Origin: Chloroflexota bacterium
Lineage (GTDB): Bacteria; Chloroflexota; Dormibacteria; Dormibacterales; Dormibacteraceae
Assembly: GCA_003446775.1 (NCBI GenBank)
Contig: DMCH01000073.1
Location: 8,481 to 13,688 of the forward strand
Reading direction: 5' to 3'
DNA: 5,208 nucleotides
The position numbers and the translations under genes are program-made. Below the pieces are notes generated by a model. That model saw only the letters and a program-made list of their open reading frames with translations. It had not been told where the DNA came from and did no database searches. Below are positions 1-5,020 of the stretch, one piece after another; position 1 is the stretch's first letter, and the number at the start of each line of letters is the position of its first letter.

Positions 1-293
1 TTTTTGTTCGAGCGCGACCGCCAGATCTTGTACCGGCTGCGCTCGGGCCGCAAGTACGGCTCTCCGTCGACCGCGACCAGGAACGAGACAGCTTTCAGCA
101 TGCCCCTGACCGCCGGGTTGTCGGGTAGCTCGCGCGTCTGGTTGAGGCGGCGGAAACCCAGCGACTCGACCGTGGCCCGCAGGTTCGGCTTGGCGCCGAT
201 GGTGCTCTTCCGCAGGGTGGCCTTGAGGGTCTTGGCGGCCTCCGGCGTGGCCTTCTCGAGAGTCTTCTTGGGCGCGGCGGCCTTGGCTTTCAC
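1..293 (-). CDS. rpmD: Large-subunit ribosomal protein uL30, extended at both ends (partial, 3' end outside window)
   Basis: The start is the GTG at 291-293, overlapping the rpsE TGA as GTGA, with AAGGA six bases upstream. The frame stays open for 97 codons to the left edge. Residues 1-20 are a Lys/Ala-rich leader (KAKAAAPKKTLEKATPEAA). The uL30 core follows at about 22-78: LKATLRKSTIGAKPNLRATV, then SLGFRRLNQTRELPDNPAVRGM and LKAVSFLVAVDGE (key residues of the L30 ferredoxin-like fold). Bacterial uL30 is normally about 60 residues and stops at this point. Here translation continues through a basic stretch with PERSRYKIWRSRSN and no stop in view. uL30 contacts 23S rRNA domain II on the 50S back. 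Gene order predicts rplO next, and a fusion or simply a long tail cannot be told apart from this window. Confidence 0.93.
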   Translation of the reverse strand, partial: MKAKAAAPKKTLEKATPEAAKTLKATLRKSTIGAKPNLRATVESLGFRRLNQTRELPDNPAVRGMLKAVSFLVAVDGEPYLRPERSRYKIWRSRSNK

Positions 294-910
294 TTGGTTT
301 CCTTGGGGGTCGCTTCGGCCGCGCCGTTCGTCGTGGCGGCGTCAGATGACGGCGCCTGGCTGCGGCCAGAGCCCTGCCGGTAGACGTTCGCGAGCCTGCG
401 GCCGACGATCTGGTCGAGCTCCTTGCCCCGCAGGTCGGCCACCTGCTGGGCGGTGCGGAGCTGCTGCAGAGCCGCCAGCGTCGCGCGCACGGTGTTGATG
501 GGGTTGTTGGTGCCGTGCGACTTGGTGAGGATGTCCTTGATGCCGGCTGTCTCGATGACGGCCCTCATCGCGCCGCCGGAGATCACGCCGGTGCCGGGCG
601 CGGCGGGCTTGAGCATGATGCGCGCAGCGCCCAGTTTGAGCCGCACCTCGTGCGGGATGGTGGTGCCCACCATCGGCACGGTGATCATGTTGCGCTTGGC
701 GACCTCCATGCCCTTGCGGATCGCCTCGGTCACCTCTTTCGCCTTGCCGATGCCCGCGCCGACCCGCCCGTTCATGTCGCCGACCACGATCAGCGCGCTG
801 AACGAGAACTTGCGGCCGCCCTTGACCACCTTCGCCACGCGGTTGACGCGGACGACGCGGTCGGCAAGCTCCGATCGCTCTCCGCTCGAGTGAGGGTATC
901 GAGATCCCAT
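290..910 (-). CDS. rpsE: Small-subunit ribosomal protein uS5 with C-terminal extension
   Basis: The chosen start is the ATG at 908-910, seven bases after the rplR TAA. The frame extends upstream into rplR, but that sequence is not uS5. The product is 206 residues, against about 165. The double-stranded-RNA-binding-like N domain shows VVRVNRVAKVVKGGRKFSF at about 19-37 and VVGDMNGRVGAGIGKAKEV at 42-60. The second domain includes LKPAAPGTGVISGG at 100-113 and THGTNNPxNxVRAT-like SHGTNNPINTVRAT at 131-144. The usual protein ends near residue 171. A further 35 residues follow, rich in Ser, Ala, Thr, Gln and Gly. uS5 lies at the mRNA entry pore beside uS3 and uS4 and affects decoding accuracy. The start has only a distant GGAG. 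The TGA overlaps the rpmD GTG as GTGA. Confidence 0.97.
   Translation of the reverse strand: MGSRYPHSSGERSELADRVVRVNRVAKVVKGGRKFSFSALIVVGDMNGRVGAGIGKAKEVTEAIRKGMEVAKRNMITVPMVGTTIPHEVRLKLGAARIMLKPAAPGTGVISGGAMRAVIETAGIKDILTKSHGTNNPINTVRATLAALQQLRTAQQVADLRGKELDQIVGRRLANVYRQGSGRSQAPSSDAATTNGAAEATPKETK
300..304 (-). promoter_or_regulatory. Shine-Dalgarno of rpmD (decides GTG start)
   Basis: AAGGA on the minus strand, within the last rpsE codons and six bases ahead of the GTG at 293. It supports including the Lys/Ala leader in uL30. Confidence 0.7.
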
Positions 911-917
911 TCGGTCT

Positions 918-1271
918 TTAAAACTCCAGTCCGGCTTCGCGGGCTGCATCCGCCAAAGCCTTGATTCTGCCGTGGTACAGGAAGCCACCGCGATCGAACA
1001 CGACCCGGTTCACGCCGGCGGCCTTTGCCTTGGCAGCGATCTGCTTGCCAACTTGCGCCGCTTCCGCCATGCCGTTGCCTTTCGCCTTGAGCTCGACGGT
1101 TGATGCGGCGGCCAGGGTCTTGGCGGCGCCATCGTCGATGACCTGCGCGTAGAGGTGGTTGAGACTGCGGTAGACCGCTAGCCGCGGCTTGTCCAACGTT
1201 CCGCTCACATTCACCCGCACGCGGCGGTGGCGCTTCGCGCGGCCCTGCTTGCGATCGATGTGCTTGATCAT
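918..1271 (-). CDS. rplR: Large-subunit ribosomal protein uL18
   Basis: This 117-residue protein has the standard length. The basic N-terminal arm (KHIDRKQGRAKRHRRVR, about 3-19) is followed by SGTLDKPRLAVYRS at 23-36, YAQVIDD at 41-47 and the glycine-rich end VVFDRGGFLYHGRIKALADAAREAGLEF (from residue 90, with key FDRGG and HGR). uL18 binds 5S rRNA with uL5 and anchors it to the central protuberance. The ATG overlaps the rplF TGA as ATGA, and no convincing Shine-Dalgarno precedes it, so it probably depends on ribosomes finishing rplF. The stop is TAA, seven bases before the rpsE ATG. No extension or odd residue is apparent, so it is among the plainest genes of the set. Confidence 0.98.
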   Translation of the reverse strand: MIKHIDRKQGRAKRHRRVRVNVSGTLDKPRLAVYRSLNHLYAQVIDDGAAKTLAAASTVELKAKGNGMAEAAQVGKQIAAKAKAAGVNRVVFDRGGFLYHGRIKALADAAREAGLEF

Positions 1272-1822
1272 GCTGCTGTTTTGGCGCCCTTGCCCGCCTT
1301 GCCTGCCTTGCGCCGGACCTTCTCGCCGCGATACATGACGCCCTTGCCCTTGTAGGGCTCGGGGGGGCGAAACTTCCGGATGTCGGCGGCCACCTGGCCG
1401 ACGGCTTCTTTCTCGATGCCGGTCACGGAGAACTTGGTCTGGTCCTGCACTTCGATGGTGACGCCGGCGGGGGGCTTGAACTTGATCGGGTGTGAGAAGC
1501 CGAGGCTGAGGGTGATCTCCTCGCCCTGCTTGGCCACCCTGTAGCCCACTCCCACCAGCTCTAGATGCTTGGTGTAGCCCTCGTTGACCCCGATGATCAT
1601 GTTCGCGACCAGGCTGCGTACCAGTCCGTGCAAGGCCCGATGCTTGTAGTCGTCCGACGGGCGCTCACAGATGATGTGGCCGTCGGCCATCCTCAGCGTG
1701 ATCTCCGAAGGCAGGGTGCGCTCGAGCGTGCCCTTCGGCCCTTCCACCTTGACGTGGCCCGGCTCCAGGGCGACCTTGACCGCGCCCGGGACCGCAATCG
1801 GCAGCTTACCTATGCGCGACAA
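1268..1822 (-). CDS. rplF: Large-subunit ribosomal protein uL6
   Basis: The start is TTG (1820-1822), read as Met, giving the canonical MSRIGKLPIAVP; AAAGGAG lies four bases upstream. The 184-residue length is close to the family's 177-180. Two tandem uL6 folds are visible. The first has VKVEGPKGTLERTLP at about 24-38 and HRALHGLVRSLVANMIIGV near 61-79. The second has LVGVGYRV at 89-96, LGFSHPI at 107-113 and VTGIEKEAVGQVAADIRKFR at 133-152. The signature PPEPYKGKGVMYRGE spans about 153-167. A short Lys/Ala/Gly tail ends the protein. uL6 binds 23S rRNA near the sarcin-ricin loop and factor-binding site. It is the first gene after the gap and hairpin. Its TGA overlaps the rplR ATG as ATGA. Confidence 0.98.
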   Translation of the reverse strand: MSRIGKLPIAVPGAVKVALEPGHVKVEGPKGTLERTLPSEITLRMADGHIICERPSDDYKHRALHGLVRSLVANMIIGVNEGYTKHLELVGVGYRVAKQGEEITLSLGFSHPIKFKPPAGVTIEVQDQTKFSVTGIEKEAVGQVAADIRKFRPPEPYKGKGVMYRGEKVRRKAGKAGKGAKTAA

Positions 1823-1826
1823 CTCT

Positions 1827-1833
1827 CTCCTTT
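1827..1833 (-). promoter_or_regulatory. Shine-Dalgarno of rplF (supports TTG start)
   Basis: AAAGGAG on the minus strand, four bases ahead of the TTG at 1822. It is among the strongest ribosome-binding sites in the window and belongs to the one gene here that has an untranslated leader long enough to initiate independently. Confidence 0.82.
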
Positions 1834-1847
1834 CGATTTTTACCCCA

Positions 1848-1875
1848 CGAACTCGGCGGCTTCGCCGTGAGTTCG
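1848..1875 (-). promoter_or_regulatory. Hairpin in the rpsH-rplF leader; role unknown
   Basis: In the transcript sense an outer stem CGAACTC/GAGTTCG (7 bp) encloses an A/CC internal loop, then a 4-bp stem CGGC/GCCG closed by a GAA triloop. It lies in the only intergenic gap, 15 bases before the rplF Shine-Dalgarno. No T-tract follows on either strand, so it does not look like an intrinsic terminator. A role in RNA processing, mRNA stability or protein binding is possible but is inference. Confidence 0.6.
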
Positions 1876-1884
1876 CGAGGACCC

Positions 1885-2331
1885 CTACCAGACATAGCAG
1901 AGCACCTCACCGCCGAGTCCCTGGCGGAGCGCCTGGCGACCGCTCATGACACCCTCGGCTGTGCTCAGAACCGCGATTCCCAGCCCCCCGAGAACCCGCG
2001 GGATCTCGGTCTTGCGGGCGTAGACGCGCAGTCCGGGGCGGCTGATCCTCTTCACGCCCGAGATCACGCGCGTGCGATCGGGGCGGGACTTGAAGATGAT
2101 ACGCATCGATTGCGCGGTGCCGTCGGATTCGATCTCGTACCCGGCGATGTAGCCCTCGTCCTTCAGGACTCGAGCGATCTCCAGCTTCACCTTGGACGCC
2201 GGCACGCGCACCTCGGGATGTCGCGCGCTGTTGGCGTTGCGTACGCGCGTGAGCATGTCGGCGATGGGATCGCTGACGATCCCGGCCGGCGCCCGCTTCA
2301 CGATCTTGGCCGCGGTCGCGGTGCTGGCCAT
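1885..2331 (-). CDS. rpsH: Small-subunit ribosomal protein uS8
   Basis: From the ATG at 2329-2331, which overlaps the uS14 TGA, the product is 148 residues against about 130-133 in most bacteria. The extra part is an N-terminal leader of about 18 residues (MASTATAAKIVKRAPAGI) before the conserved SDPIADMLTRVRNA. An in-frame GTG at residue 11 is an alternative start but has no visible ribosome-binding site. The core then shows VPASKVKLEIARVLKDEGYI at about 43-62 and KRISRPGLRVY at 94-104. The family C-terminus follows, with STAEGVMSGRQA and GGEVLCYVW. uS8 binds helix 21 of 16S rRNA and in E. coli represses the spc operon by binding mRNA near the rplE start. Here rplX and rplE overlap, so an intergenic E. 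coli-style site there is not possible. A 62-base gap follows, the only real gap in the window. Confidence 0.97.
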   Translation of the reverse strand: MASTATAAKIVKRAPAGIVSDPIADMLTRVRNANSARHPEVRVPASKVKLEIARVLKDEGYIAGYEIESDGTAQSMRIIFKSRPDRTRVISGVKRISRPGLRVYARKTEIPRVLGGLGIAVLSTAEGVMSGRQALRQGLGGEVLCYVW

Positions 2332-2525
2332 CACCAGCTCGACTTCGTCACGCCTGGGATGCGTCCCTCGGCGGCCAGCTGTCGGAAGCAGATACGGCAC
2401 ATGCCGAACTTGCGCAGGAAGGCGCGCGGCCGCCCGCAGATGCGGCAACGGTTGTGGAACCGCACTTTGAACTTCGGGTGCACGAGGTCCCGTTTCCAGC
2501 GCTCGATTGATGACTTCTTCGCCAA
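2331..2525 (-). CDS. rpsZ: Small-subunit ribosomal protein uS14, zinc-binding short form
   Basis: The 64-residue product starts at TTG (2523-2525): read as Met it gives MAKKSSIERWKRD, and an AAAGAGGT Shine-Dalgarno sits seven bases upstream. It is the short C+ form of uS14, with Cys27-x2-Cys30 and Cys43-x2-Cys46 (CRIC...CRIC) expected to bind one zinc. It ends in the typical GRIPGVTKSSW. The long zinc-free form is about 100 residues, so the type assignment is firm. uS14 sits in the 30S head. The gene is also called rpsN or rpsN1; the rpsZ label is used for the zinc form. It lies 19 bases after the rplE stop, and its TGA shares its last base with the rpsH ATG (TGATG). Whether a zinc-free paralogue exists elsewhere cannot be seen from this window. 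Confidence 0.97.
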   Translation of the reverse strand: MAKKSSIERWKRDLVHPKFKVRFHNRCRICGRPRAFLRKFGMCRICFRQLAAEGRIPGVTKSSW

Positions 2526-2532
2526 ACTCTTT

Positions 2533-2540
2533 ACCTCTTT
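2533..2540 (-). promoter_or_regulatory. Shine-Dalgarno of uS14 gene (supports TTG start)
   Basis: AAAGAGGT on the minus strand in the short rplE-uS14 spacer, seven bases ahead of the TTG at 2525. No ATG is available in frame before the conserved N-terminus, so this site justifies the rare start codon. Confidence 0.75.
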
Positions 2541-2544
2541 TCCT

Positions 2545-3192
2545 CTAACTCTTCCTGAAGGGCATGCCGAGACGCGTCAGCAGGCTGCGCGCCTCATCGT
2601 CGTTGCGGGCGGTGGTCACGATCGACACCTCGAGCCCGCGCAGCTTGTCGATCTTGTCGTAGTCGATCTCGGGAAACACGACCTGCTCGCGCAGGCCGAG
2701 CGAGTAATTGCCGCGGCCGTCAAAGCCGTTCGGATTCACGCCGCGGAAGTCACGGATGCGGGGCAGCGCGACGTTGAGCAGCTTGTCGAGGAAGTACCAC
2801 ATACGGCGGCCGCGCAGCGTGGTCTTGATGCCGATCGTCTGGCCCTCGCGCAGCTTGAACGCCGCGACGGACTTGCGGGCTTTGATCAGCGAAGGCTTCT
2901 GCCCAGTGATCGTGACCACGTCGCCGACAGCTGCATCCAGCGCCTTGTCGTTGTCCTTCGCCTCGCCAATGCCGATGTTGACCACGACCTTGGCCACCCT
3001 CGGCACTTCCATGACGTTCTCGTACTCGAACTCCTTTGTCATCTGCGACACGATCTTGTCGCGGTAGGACAGGAGCAGACGCGGCGGAGTCTCCGACTTC
3101 GTGCCGACGGCCTTGGGCGCGGCCGGCTTCTGGTCGGTCTTCCTTGGTTGGTTTTGCTGCCTCTGCTGCTGCGGGGCCTTGGCCTTGCTCAC
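2545..3192 (-). CDS. rplE: Large-subunit ribosomal protein uL5 with N-terminal extension
   Basis: The start is the GTG at 3190-3192, overlapping the rplX TGA as GTGA, with GGAGG four bases upstream. An in-frame ATG at 3303 lies deep inside rplX and is not credible. The product is 215 residues, against 179-187 usually. Residues 1-38 are a Gln/Lys/Pro-rich leader with no counterpart in the standard protein. The uL5 core then begins at LLSYRDKI, with NVMEVPRVAKVVVNIGIGEA at about 59-78 and TGQKPSLIKARKSVAAFKLR at 96-115. IGIKTTLRGRRM follows at 120-131, then RDFRGVNPNGFDGRGNYSLG and the FPEIDYDK segment near 173-180. uL5 binds 5S rRNA together with uL18 and forms an intersubunit bridge. No later start would give a complete core with a good ribosome-binding site, so the leader is probably translated. 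Confidence 0.97.
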   Translation of the reverse strand: MSKAKAPQQQRQQNQPRKTDQKPAAPKAVGTKSETPPRLLLSYRDKIVSQMTKEFEYENVMEVPRVAKVVVNIGIGEAKDNDKALDAAVGDVVTITGQKPSLIKARKSVAAFKLREGQTIGIKTTLRGRRMWYFLDKLLNVALPRIRDFRGVNPNGFDGRGNYSLGLREQVVFPEIDYDKIDKLRGLEVSIVTTARNDDEARSLLTRLGMPFRKS

Positions 3193-3575
3193 TGCGCCTC
3201 CGTCTTCTTGACGCGCTCGTAGGGCTCGTCGCAGTGCCGGCAGACGATGACGCGGGCGCCCGACTCGAGGATGGTGTGCTTGGCCCTGGTCGGTCGCGAG
3301 CACGACGGGCAGACGAGCATGACGTTCGAGTAGTCGAGCGGAGCCTCGAAGTCCACGACACCACCCTGGGCGACGCTGACCCCGGCGCGCGAACTCCCGG
3401 CCTTCGTGTGGCGCTTGAGGAGGTTGACGCCTTTGACGACGATCTTGTGCTGATCCGGGATCGTGCGCAGGACCTCGCCGGTCTTGCCCTTGTCCTTGCC
3501 CGCGGTGACGACCACGGGGTCGCCAGGAGCAAGGTCGAGCCAGCGGCGCTTCGGTACGGGTTTGTTACGCAGCAT
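3189..3575 (-). CDS. rplX: Large-subunit ribosomal protein uL24, zinc-ribbon type
   Basis: The product is 128 residues, against roughly 100-110 for most bacterial uL24. A basic leader of about 15 residues (MLRNKPVPKRRWLDL) precedes the KOW domain, seen as PGDPVVVTAGKDKGKTGEV at about 17-35. Next come KGVNLLKRHTK and the EAPLDYSNVML segment. The C-terminal part has Cys89-x2-Cys92 and Cys112-x2-Cys115, a likely zinc ribbon of the kind known in some uL24 proteins such as that of Thermus and lost in many others. uL24 is an early assembly initiator on 23S rRNA near the tunnel exit. The ATG is five bases after the rplN TAA, with GGAGG inside the last rplN codons but a long 13-base spacing. The TGA overlaps the rplE GTG. 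Confidence 0.97.
   Translation of the reverse strand: MLRNKPVPKRRWLDLAPGDPVVVTAGKDKGKTGEVLRTIPDQHKIVVKGVNLLKRHTKAGSSRAGVSVAQGGVVDFEAPLDYSNVMLVCPSCSRPTRAKHTILESGARVIVCRHCDEPYERVKKTEAQ
3197..3201 (-). promoter_or_regulatory. Shine-Dalgarno of rplE (decides GTG start)
   Basis: GGAGG on the minus strand, inside the last codons of rplX, four bases ahead of the GTG at 3192. It supports translation of the extra N-terminal leader of uL5. Confidence 0.8.
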
Positions 3576-3580
3576 GTTGC

Positions 3581-3949
3581 TTAGAGGACCTCCGGGGCAA
3601 GGCTGATGATCTTCATGAAGTTGCGCTCGCGCAGCTCGCGGGCCACCGGCCCGAAGATGCGCGTGCCTCTTGGGTTGTTGGCTTGCGCCAGCAGGACGGC
3701 GGCATTCTCGTCAAAGCGGATGAGCGACCCGTCGGGGCGGCGGTATTCCTTGTTGACGCGGACCACGACCGCCTTCACGACCTCGCCTTTTTTGACCTGG
3801 CCCCCTGGCTGCGCGGACTTGACGGTGGCCGTGATGATGTCGCCCACCGACGCGTACTTGCGGTAGTGCCCGCCGGCCACGCGGATGCAAAGGATCTCCT
3901 TGGCACCCGAGTTGTCCGCGACCTTGAGCCGAGTCTCTTGCTGGATCAC
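3581..3949 (-). CDS. rplN: Large-subunit ribosomal protein uL14
   Basis: The start is the GTG at 3947-3949, overlapping the rpsQ TGA as GTGA. This yields exactly 122 residues, the classic uL14 length, beginning MIQQETRLKVADNSGAKE when GTG is read as Met. The longer open frame upstream is only read-through into rpsQ. Conserved landmarks are the N-terminal VADNSGAK, VGDIITATVK at 35-44, KKGEVVKAVVVR at 53-64, the FDENAAVLL segment at 79-87, and NNPRGTRIFGPVARELR at 91-107. uL14 lies on the 50S interface and contacts 16S rRNA and uL19; it is also the docking site for the silencing factor RsfS. In E. coli rplN opens the separate spc operon, but here it is fused by overlap to rpsQ. No strong Shine-Dalgarno is visible, which fits coupled translation. 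Confidence 0.98.
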   Translation of the reverse strand: MIQQETRLKVADNSGAKEILCIRVAGGHYRKYASVGDIITATVKSAQPGGQVKKGEVVKAVVVRVNKEYRRPDGSLIRFDENAAVLLAQANNPRGTRIFGPVARELRERNFMKIISLAPEVL

Positions 3950-4236
3950 TTGGCTTTCTCGACTATCTCCAACACGCGCCAGCGCTTCTCCTTGGAGATG
4001 GGCTTCGTTTCGGTGATGCGGACGAGGTCGCCCACGCCGCACTCGTTCTTCTCGTCGTGGACCTTGAACTTCGTGCGCCTCTGCACCGTCTTGCGGTAGA
4101 GGCGGTGGGCCTTCGACGTGCCCACCTGGACGATGACCGTCTTGTTCATCTTGTCGGAGATGACCGTGCCCAGGCGGACCTTGCGCTGGCCGCGCTGTGC
4201 TTCGGAGGTCTCGATGGTCTTCTGGTCGATCGCCAT
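3946..4236 (-). CDS. rpsQ: Small-subunit ribosomal protein uS17
   Basis: This 96-residue protein is slightly longer than the usual 80-90 because of an N-terminal leader of about 18 residues (MAIDQKTIETSEAQRGQR). The OB-fold core then follows: RKVRLGTVISDKMNKTVIVQV (split here as RKVRLGTVIS and DKMNKTVIVQV), the KFKVHDEKNECGVGDLVRI region at about 56-74, and ETKPISKEKRWRVLEIV to the end. It binds the 5' domain of 16S rRNA early in 30S assembly. The ATG shares its A with the final base of the rpmC TGA (TGATG), and a GGAGG sits ten bases upstream inside rpmC. Its own TGA overlaps the rplN GTG. The family's common HPLYGK is HRLYRK here, a small local variation. Confidence 0.97.
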   Translation of the reverse strand: MAIDQKTIETSEAQRGQRKVRLGTVISDKMNKTVIVQVGTSKAHRLYRKTVQRRTKFKVHDEKNECGVGDLVRITETKPISKEKRWRVLEIVEKAK

Positions 4237-4592
4237 CAGGACTGAGCCTCCGTCTTGGCCTTGCGGACGCGCTTGGGCTTGGGTGCATCCTCGACGGGAG
4301 CAGGTGCGACAGTTTCTTCGGCGACCTCCGGCTCCGCCTCGAAGCCTTCGTCCTTCACGGCTACTGCGACCGGCGCAGTGTCATGCACCGGCACGGGGGC
4401 CAGGCCGAGCTCGCGCTCGCTGATCACGGTCATGATGCGCGCGATGTCGTGGCGCACCTTGGCGATCTGGCTCGAGTTCTCGAGCTGGCCGACGGCGTGC
4501 TTGAATCGGAGCTCGTAAAGCTCGCGCCGCGCCGCGCGCATCCGGTCTCCCAACTGGTCCTCCTCCAGCTCCCTGAGCTCGTCGACCTTCAC
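4236..4592 (-). CDS. rpmC: Large-subunit ribosomal protein uL29 with long C-terminal extension
   Basis: The start is the GTG at 4590-4592, which overlaps the rplP TGA as GTGA and is preceded by GGAGGT five bases upstream. The frame stays open further upstream, but that part lies inside rplP and is not uL29. The product is 118 residues. Residues 1-65 are the usual helical-hairpin uL29, with VDELREL, the RRELYELRF segment and QIAKVRHDIARIMT. Bacterial uL29 normally ends near residue 60-70. Here about 50 residues follow: an Ala/Pro/Val stretch, an acidic part (DEGFEAEPEVAEE, about 81-93) and a basic end (PKPKRVRKAK). uL29 sits at the peptide exit-tunnel rim next to uL23, where trigger factor and SRP dock, so a tail here could reach the tunnel exit; that last point is inference. 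Confidence 0.95.
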   Translation of the reverse strand: MKVDELRELEEDQLGDRMRAARRELYELRFKHAVGQLENSSQIAKVRHDIARIMTVISERELGLAPVPVHDTAPVAVAVKDEGFEAEPEVAEETVAPAPVEDAPKPKRVRKAKTEAQS

Positions 4593-5020
4593 TGGGCACC
4601 TCCGGTGGCCACCGACTCGGAGGTGACGAAGCGGGTCTTGATGGGGAGCTTCGAGGCGGCCAGCTTCATGGCCTCCTTGGCGACCTGGGCCGTGACTCCT
4701 CCCATCTCGAAGAGGATGCGGCCGGGCAGGACCACGGCGACCCAGCCTTCGGGGTTGCCCTTGCCTGAGCCCATCCGCGTTTCCGCGGGCTTCTTGGTGA
4801 TCGATTTGTCGGGGAAGACGCGGATCCAGATCTGCCCGCCGCGCTTGACGTGGCGGGTCATGGCTCGGCGGGCGGCCTCGATCTGCCGGTTGCTCATCCA
4901 GCACGCCTCGACCGCCTGGAGGCCGTAATCGCCAAACGCGACCGTGGCGCCGCGCGTTGCGATGCCGGTGCGCCGGCCGCGGTGCATCTTGCGGTACTTG
5001 ACTCTTTTCGGGATCAGCAT
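4589..5020 (-). CDS. rplP: Large-subunit ribosomal protein uL16
   Basis: This 143-residue protein has the normal family length and sequence throughout. It starts MLIPKRVKYRK, continues with HRGRRTGIATRG, and has the conserved FGDYGLQA segment at about 29-36. The RMGSGKGNPEGWVAVV loop lies near 82-97, followed by ILFEMGGV at 102-109. uL16 binds 23S rRNA near the A-site tRNA elbow and the peptidyl-transferase region. The loop arginine at 82 corresponds to the region hydroxylated in E. coli uL16, although no modification can be inferred here. The ATG lies directly after the rpsC stop with no spacer and only a weak GA-rich Shine-Dalgarno, so translation is probably coupled to rpsC. The TGA overlaps the GTG of rpmC. 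Confidence 0.98.
   Translation of the reverse strand: MLIPKRVKYRKMHRGRRTGIATRGATVAFGDYGLQAVEACWMSNRQIEAARRAMTRHVKRGGQIWIRVFPDKSITKKPAETRMGSGKGNPEGWVAVVLPGRILFEMGGVTAQVAKEAMKLAASKLPIKTRFVTSESVATGGAQ
4598..4603 (-). promoter_or_regulatory. Shine-Dalgarno of rpmC (decides GTG start)
   Basis: GGAGGT on the minus strand lies inside the last rplP codons, five bases before the GTG at 4592. It fixes the rpmC start within a much longer open frame. Confidence 0.85.

Noticed and set aside
290..988. A uS5 start at the upstream ATG (988)
   Set aside because: The extra 26 residues are an out-of-frame reading of the rplR 3' end. The ATG at 910 follows the rplR stop and gives the expected uS5 N-terminus.
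1848..1875. Intrinsic terminator between rpsH and rplF
   Set aside because: The hairpin is not followed by a T-tract on either strand: in the transcript sense it is followed by TGGGGTAAAAATC. rplF and the rest of the spc genes continue downstream, so termination is not supported.
1867..3222. A 451-codon plus-strand open frame
   Set aside because: It runs antisense across uS8, uS14 and uL5, whose protein families are unmistakable. In GC-rich coding DNA long antisense frames arise from codon bias. The translation is Arg/Leu/Asp/His-rich with no recognisable domain, and no separate ribosome-binding site was seen.
2750..3532. A 260-codon minus-strand frame overlapping rplE and rplX
   Set aside because: Its translation is an Arg/Ser/Ala-rich frameshifted reading of uL5 and uL24, and the correct frames match families from end to end.
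4236..4904. A 222-residue protein starting upstream of rpmC
   Set aside because: The first 104 codons are an out-of-frame reading of rplP. The real uL29 starts at the GTG at 4592 with its own Shine-Dalgarno.
4197..4928. A 243-codon plus-strand open frame opposite rpmC and rplP
   Set aside because: It is antisense to two well-conserved ribosomal genes, has no recognisable domain and is explained by GC-driven absence of stops.
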